Origin: Planctomycetota bacterium | GTDB taxonomy: Bacteria; Planctomycetota; Phycisphaerae; UBA1845; PWPN01 | Assembly: GCA_016209665.1 (NCBI GenBank) | Contig: JACQVT010000056.1 | Location: forward strand, 1-7,431 | Reading direction: 5' to 3' | Length of the DNA stretch: 7,431 nt | Shown: piece by piece, positions 5,205-7,431 of the stretch | How the letters are laid out: each line of letters begins with the position of its first letter | Numbering within the stretch: the first letter of the stretch is position 1 | Notes under the pieces: model-generated | Told to the model about the DNA's origin: nothing | The model's input: the letters and a program-made list of their open reading frames with translations, nothing else | The model's database searches: none | Program-made: the position numbers and the translations under genes

Positions 5205-7431
5205 ATGTTGCGAAGATTCGTGGTTTCATTGGCGATGGGTCACGCGGCCGTCATCGGCCGCGCCGGCGGCGAGCCGGCGACCGCGCCGGCAGCGGCGTTG
5301 CCCACGGTACAGGAGATGGCCGCCGCCGAGACGGACGTTTGGGGCGAGGCGGCGATGCGGCAGCCGGACGGCGCGAGCTATGATTTCTTCGCCGGCTTGC
5401 TGCCGCCGCTACGGTGGGTCAATACGGAGTTTCGGCACTATCCGATCATGCTCAGCGCGCCGCTGGCCGCCCAGAAAGTGCGGCTGATCAGCAACGGCAG
5501 CGCGATCAACCCCCGGGCGAACAAGCCGCCGATGTGGAAGGAATCGGGCTTCGCGGTCGCGTTCAGCGTGGGGGAGCCGGACGAGCCCTACGGCGGCAAC
5601 ATCGAGCGGCTGGATGGGCCACGTTACGCGGAGGGGTGGCTGCCCATCGTGCAGACGACCTATCGGAGCGGCGGCGCGACCTACGCCCAGGAGGTGTTCG
5701 CCCCGGTCGAGCCGGACCTCACCGCCGCCGGCGCGGTCTTCGTGCGGTTCACGCTTGCCAAGGGCGACGCCGGGCGCGTCACGGCCCGCGTCGATTTCGA
5801 CCATCCGATTCATATGGAGCAGCAGCTTCGCGACGAGGCGGGGCGTTGCCTGGTGGTGTTCGGCCCACACTGGAAGTGGAACGAGTCGAGTCGCGAGTTG
5901 CGGGCGGACCTGCGCGGGGGCGACTCGTGCGTGCTGGTGATTTTCACGGTTCCAGCGGCGAAGACGGCCTTAGCCGCGACCGCGGAGGTCTACGAGCAAC
6001 ATCGACAGACGTGCGCCACGTGCTGGCGGGACCGGCTCGCGCGGGCGGTGCGGCTGGAAACGCCCGAGCCGATGGTGAACGATGCCTGGCGGTCGATGGT
6101 GGTCGGGAACGAGATGGTGGCGGTGGGCGACCGCATGCACTACAGCGCCGGCAACGCCTACGACCACCTGTACGAGGCCGAGTCCGGCGACGCCGTGCGG
6201 GCGATGATGCTCTACGGCTATATCGACGAGGCCCGACGGATGATCGGCCCGTTGTTCGAGTTCGACCGCCAGGCGACGCGGTTCCACGTGGCCGGACACA
6301 AGCTCCAGTTGCTCGCCCACTACTATTGGATCACCCGGGACGCGGCCTACATCCGCGAGAGGCGGTCCATGTGGCGGCCGGTGGTCGATCTGATCGTGAC
6401 CAGCCGCCAGCCGGCGCACGGCCTGCTGCCGCCGGACCGCTACGCGGGCGACATCGCCGAGGACGTTTATTCGCTGCATTCCAACGCCAACTGCTGGCGG
6501 GGCCTCCGCGACATGTCGGTGATCCTGGATGAGATCGGCAAGGGCGACGAGGCCGGTTCGGCCGAGTTCCTCGCCGAAGCCCGCCGCGTTCGCGACGTGG
6601 CCGCCGACTTCCGCAAGTCGATCCTCGACGCGGTGGCCCGCAGCGAGCGCCACGACGTGCGGCCGCCGTACATCCCCGTCGCGCTGCTGGGCCGCGAGCC
6701 GCCGCCGATCCCGCTCACCTCGACCCGCAACGGCAGCTACTACTGCCTGGTGGCCCCGTACACCCTCGGTTCGGACATCTTCGGCCACGGGTCGCAGCGC
6801 GAGCAGTGGCTGCTCGACTGGTTCCAGCAGCACGGCGGCATCGCGATGGGCATGGTCCGCTCGACGCCTCACCAGGGGCAGTTCAAGGACGAACCCGGCG
6901 TGAACGTGTTGTACGGCCTGCGGTATCAACTCACGCTGCTCCGCCGCGACGAGCGCGAGAAGGTGCTGGTCGGCTTCTACGGCCAGCTCGCCCAGGGCAT
7001 GACCCGCGAGACGTTCATCGGTGGGGAGGGCTCGCGGTTCGTTCACGGCGACGAGCAGGGCCGCTCGTTCTATCTGCCGCCGAACACTACCAGCAACGCG
7101 ATCTTCATGCAGACGCTACGGTACCTGCTCGTGCAGGACTGGGACCTGGACGAGGACGGCCTGCCCGACACGCTGCGCCTGCTGTATGCCGCGCCGCGGC
7201 GGTGGCTTGATGATGGCCGGACCATCCGGCTGGAGCGCGTCCCGACGGCGTTCGGGGAGATCTCGATCGAGACGGAGTCGCGGCTGGCTCATGGCGAGTT
7301 CGCGGTAAACGTCGCCGCCCCGCCGCGGCCGGTGCGACACCTGTCGCTGCGGGCGCCCTTGCCGCGGGCCTGGACCGCGGTCAGTGCCCACGTCGGCGGG
7401 GAGATACTGGCCCTGGGCCCCGACGCGACCG
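5205..7431 (+). CDS. Secreted six-hairpin-type glycosidase, family unassigned (3' end cut off)
   Basis: The frame is open for 742 codons from the ATG at 5205 to the window edge with no stop, so the C-terminus is missing. A signal peptide is likely at residues 1-20 (L2-R3-R4, a hydrophobic stretch to about G18, cleavage near GRA-GG). About 30-290 appears to be a beta-rich N-terminal domain. From about 290 the sequence is helical, as expected for an (alpha/alpha)6 barrel. It includes YEAESGD (323-329), STRNGSYYCLVAPY (506-519), HQGQF (556-560), TFIGGEGSRF (603-612) and FYLPPNTTSNAIF (622-634). The end is PRRWLDDGRTIRLERVPTAF (664-683), leading into a beta-domain with GEFAVNVAAPPRP, a layout common after such barrels. 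YEAESGD may correspond to the acidic W-x-GD segment of GH78, and E324, E326, D329 and E608 are candidate catalytic acids (inference). The gene lies 25 bases after the rhamnosidase and is probably co-transcribed. A role on the same rhamnose-containing glycan is plausible, but I cannot name the family or substrate. Confidence 0.75.
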   Translation, partial: MLRRFVVSLAMGHAAVIGRAGGEPATAPAAALPTVQEMAAAETDVWGEAAMRQPDGASYDFFAGLLPPLRWVNTEFRHYPIMLSAPLAAQKVRLISNGSAINPRANKPPMWKESGFAVAFSVGEPDEPYGGNIERLDGPRYAEGWLPIVQTTYRSGGATYAQEVFAPVEPDLTAAGAVFVRFTLAKGDAGRVTARVDFDHPIHMEQQLRDEAGRCLVVFGPHWKWNESSRELRADLRGGDSCVLVIFTVPAAKTALAATAEVYEQHRQTCATCWRDRLARAVRLETPEPMVNDAWRSMVVGNEMVAVGDRMHYSAGNAYDHLYEAESGDAVRAMMLYGYIDEARRMIGPLFEFDRQATRFHVAGHKLQLLAHYYWITRDAAYIRERRSMWRPVVDLIVTSRQPAHGLLPPDRYAGDIAEDVYSLHSNANCWRGLRDMSVILDEIGKGDEAGSAEFLAEARRVRDVAADFRKSILDAVARSERHDVRPPYIPVALLGREPPPIPLTSTRNGSYYCLVAPYTLGSDIFGHGSQREQWLLDWFQQHGGIAMGMVRSTPHQGQFKDEPGVNVLYGLRYQLTLLRRDEREKVLVGFYGQLAQGMTRETFIGGEGSRFVHGDEQGRSFYLPPNTTSNAIFMQTLRYLLVQDWDLDEDGLPDTLRLLYAAPRRWLDDGRTIRLERVPTAFGEISIETESRLAHGEFAVNVAAPPRPVRHLSLRAPLPRAWTAVSAHVGGEILALGPDAT

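Noticed and set aside
5414..6532. 372-codon open frame on the + strand
   Set aside because: It overlaps the glycosidase frame starting at 5205, which has a signal peptide, a Shine-Dalgarno and recognisable motifs. This frame gives an Arg/Gly/Ala-rich low-complexity product, typical of a GC-driven shadow.
5970..7046. 358-codon open frame on the - strand
   Set aside because: It is antisense to the second glycosidase and rich in Val, Ala, His and Arg, with no recognisable domain. Long antisense frames are expected where third positions are mostly G or C.
1..7431. CRISPR array, tRNA, rRNA or insertion sequence
   Set aside because: I see no regularly spaced repeats with unique spacers, no tRNA or rRNA signature, and no transposase-like protein or terminal inverted repeats in either strand.

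Overview
The window is GC-rich bacterial DNA with every supported gene on the + strand. The style is that of a polysaccharide-degrading environmental bacterium. I favour Planctomycetota (Phycisphaerae-like) for three reasons: large secreted glycosidases, a small Cys3His-finger protein of a type I associate with that phylum, and short palindromic inserts read through as Glu-Pro-Arg-Gly linker peptides. This assignment rests on recognition, not on a search.

Layout. Bases 61-867 encode a DUF559/Vsr-like PD-(D/E)XK endonuclease-fold protein, visibly less GC-rich than the rest and ending in a beta-clamp-like tail (QLELFGD). A stretch of about 530 bases without a convincing gene follows (868-1396). 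It holds one good sigma70-type promoter (TTGGCG-16 bp-TATAAT, 1152-1179) and a perfect short palindrome in the presumed leader. Bases 1397-2032 encode a small basic protein with a C-x9-C-x10-C-x2-H finger and a conserved-looking helical segment. Bases 2060-5179 encode a secreted GH78-type alpha-L-rhamnosidase with all expected catalytic acids. From 5205 a second secreted enzyme, probably a six-hairpin glycosidase of unassigned family, stays open to the end of the window at 7431 with no stop.

How they work together. The last three genes are co-directional with gaps of 27 and 25 bases and a Shine-Dalgarno sequence before each, so they look like one transcription unit that could start at the 1152-1179 promoter. 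Both large enzymes carry signal peptides. They probably act on the same rhamnose-containing glycan outside the cytoplasm, with the rhamnosidase removing terminal L-rhamnose. The finger protein has no obvious catalytic role; its position suggests, but does not prove, a regulatory or nucleic-acid-binding job.

The most unusual structure lies inside the rhamnosidase gene. A 30-bp in-frame tandem repeat contains a perfect hairpin, and a second, different perfect hairpin lies about 620 bp downstream. Both are preceded by GAGCC and both fall in apparent surface loops. They look like miniature palindromic elements that inserted in frame.
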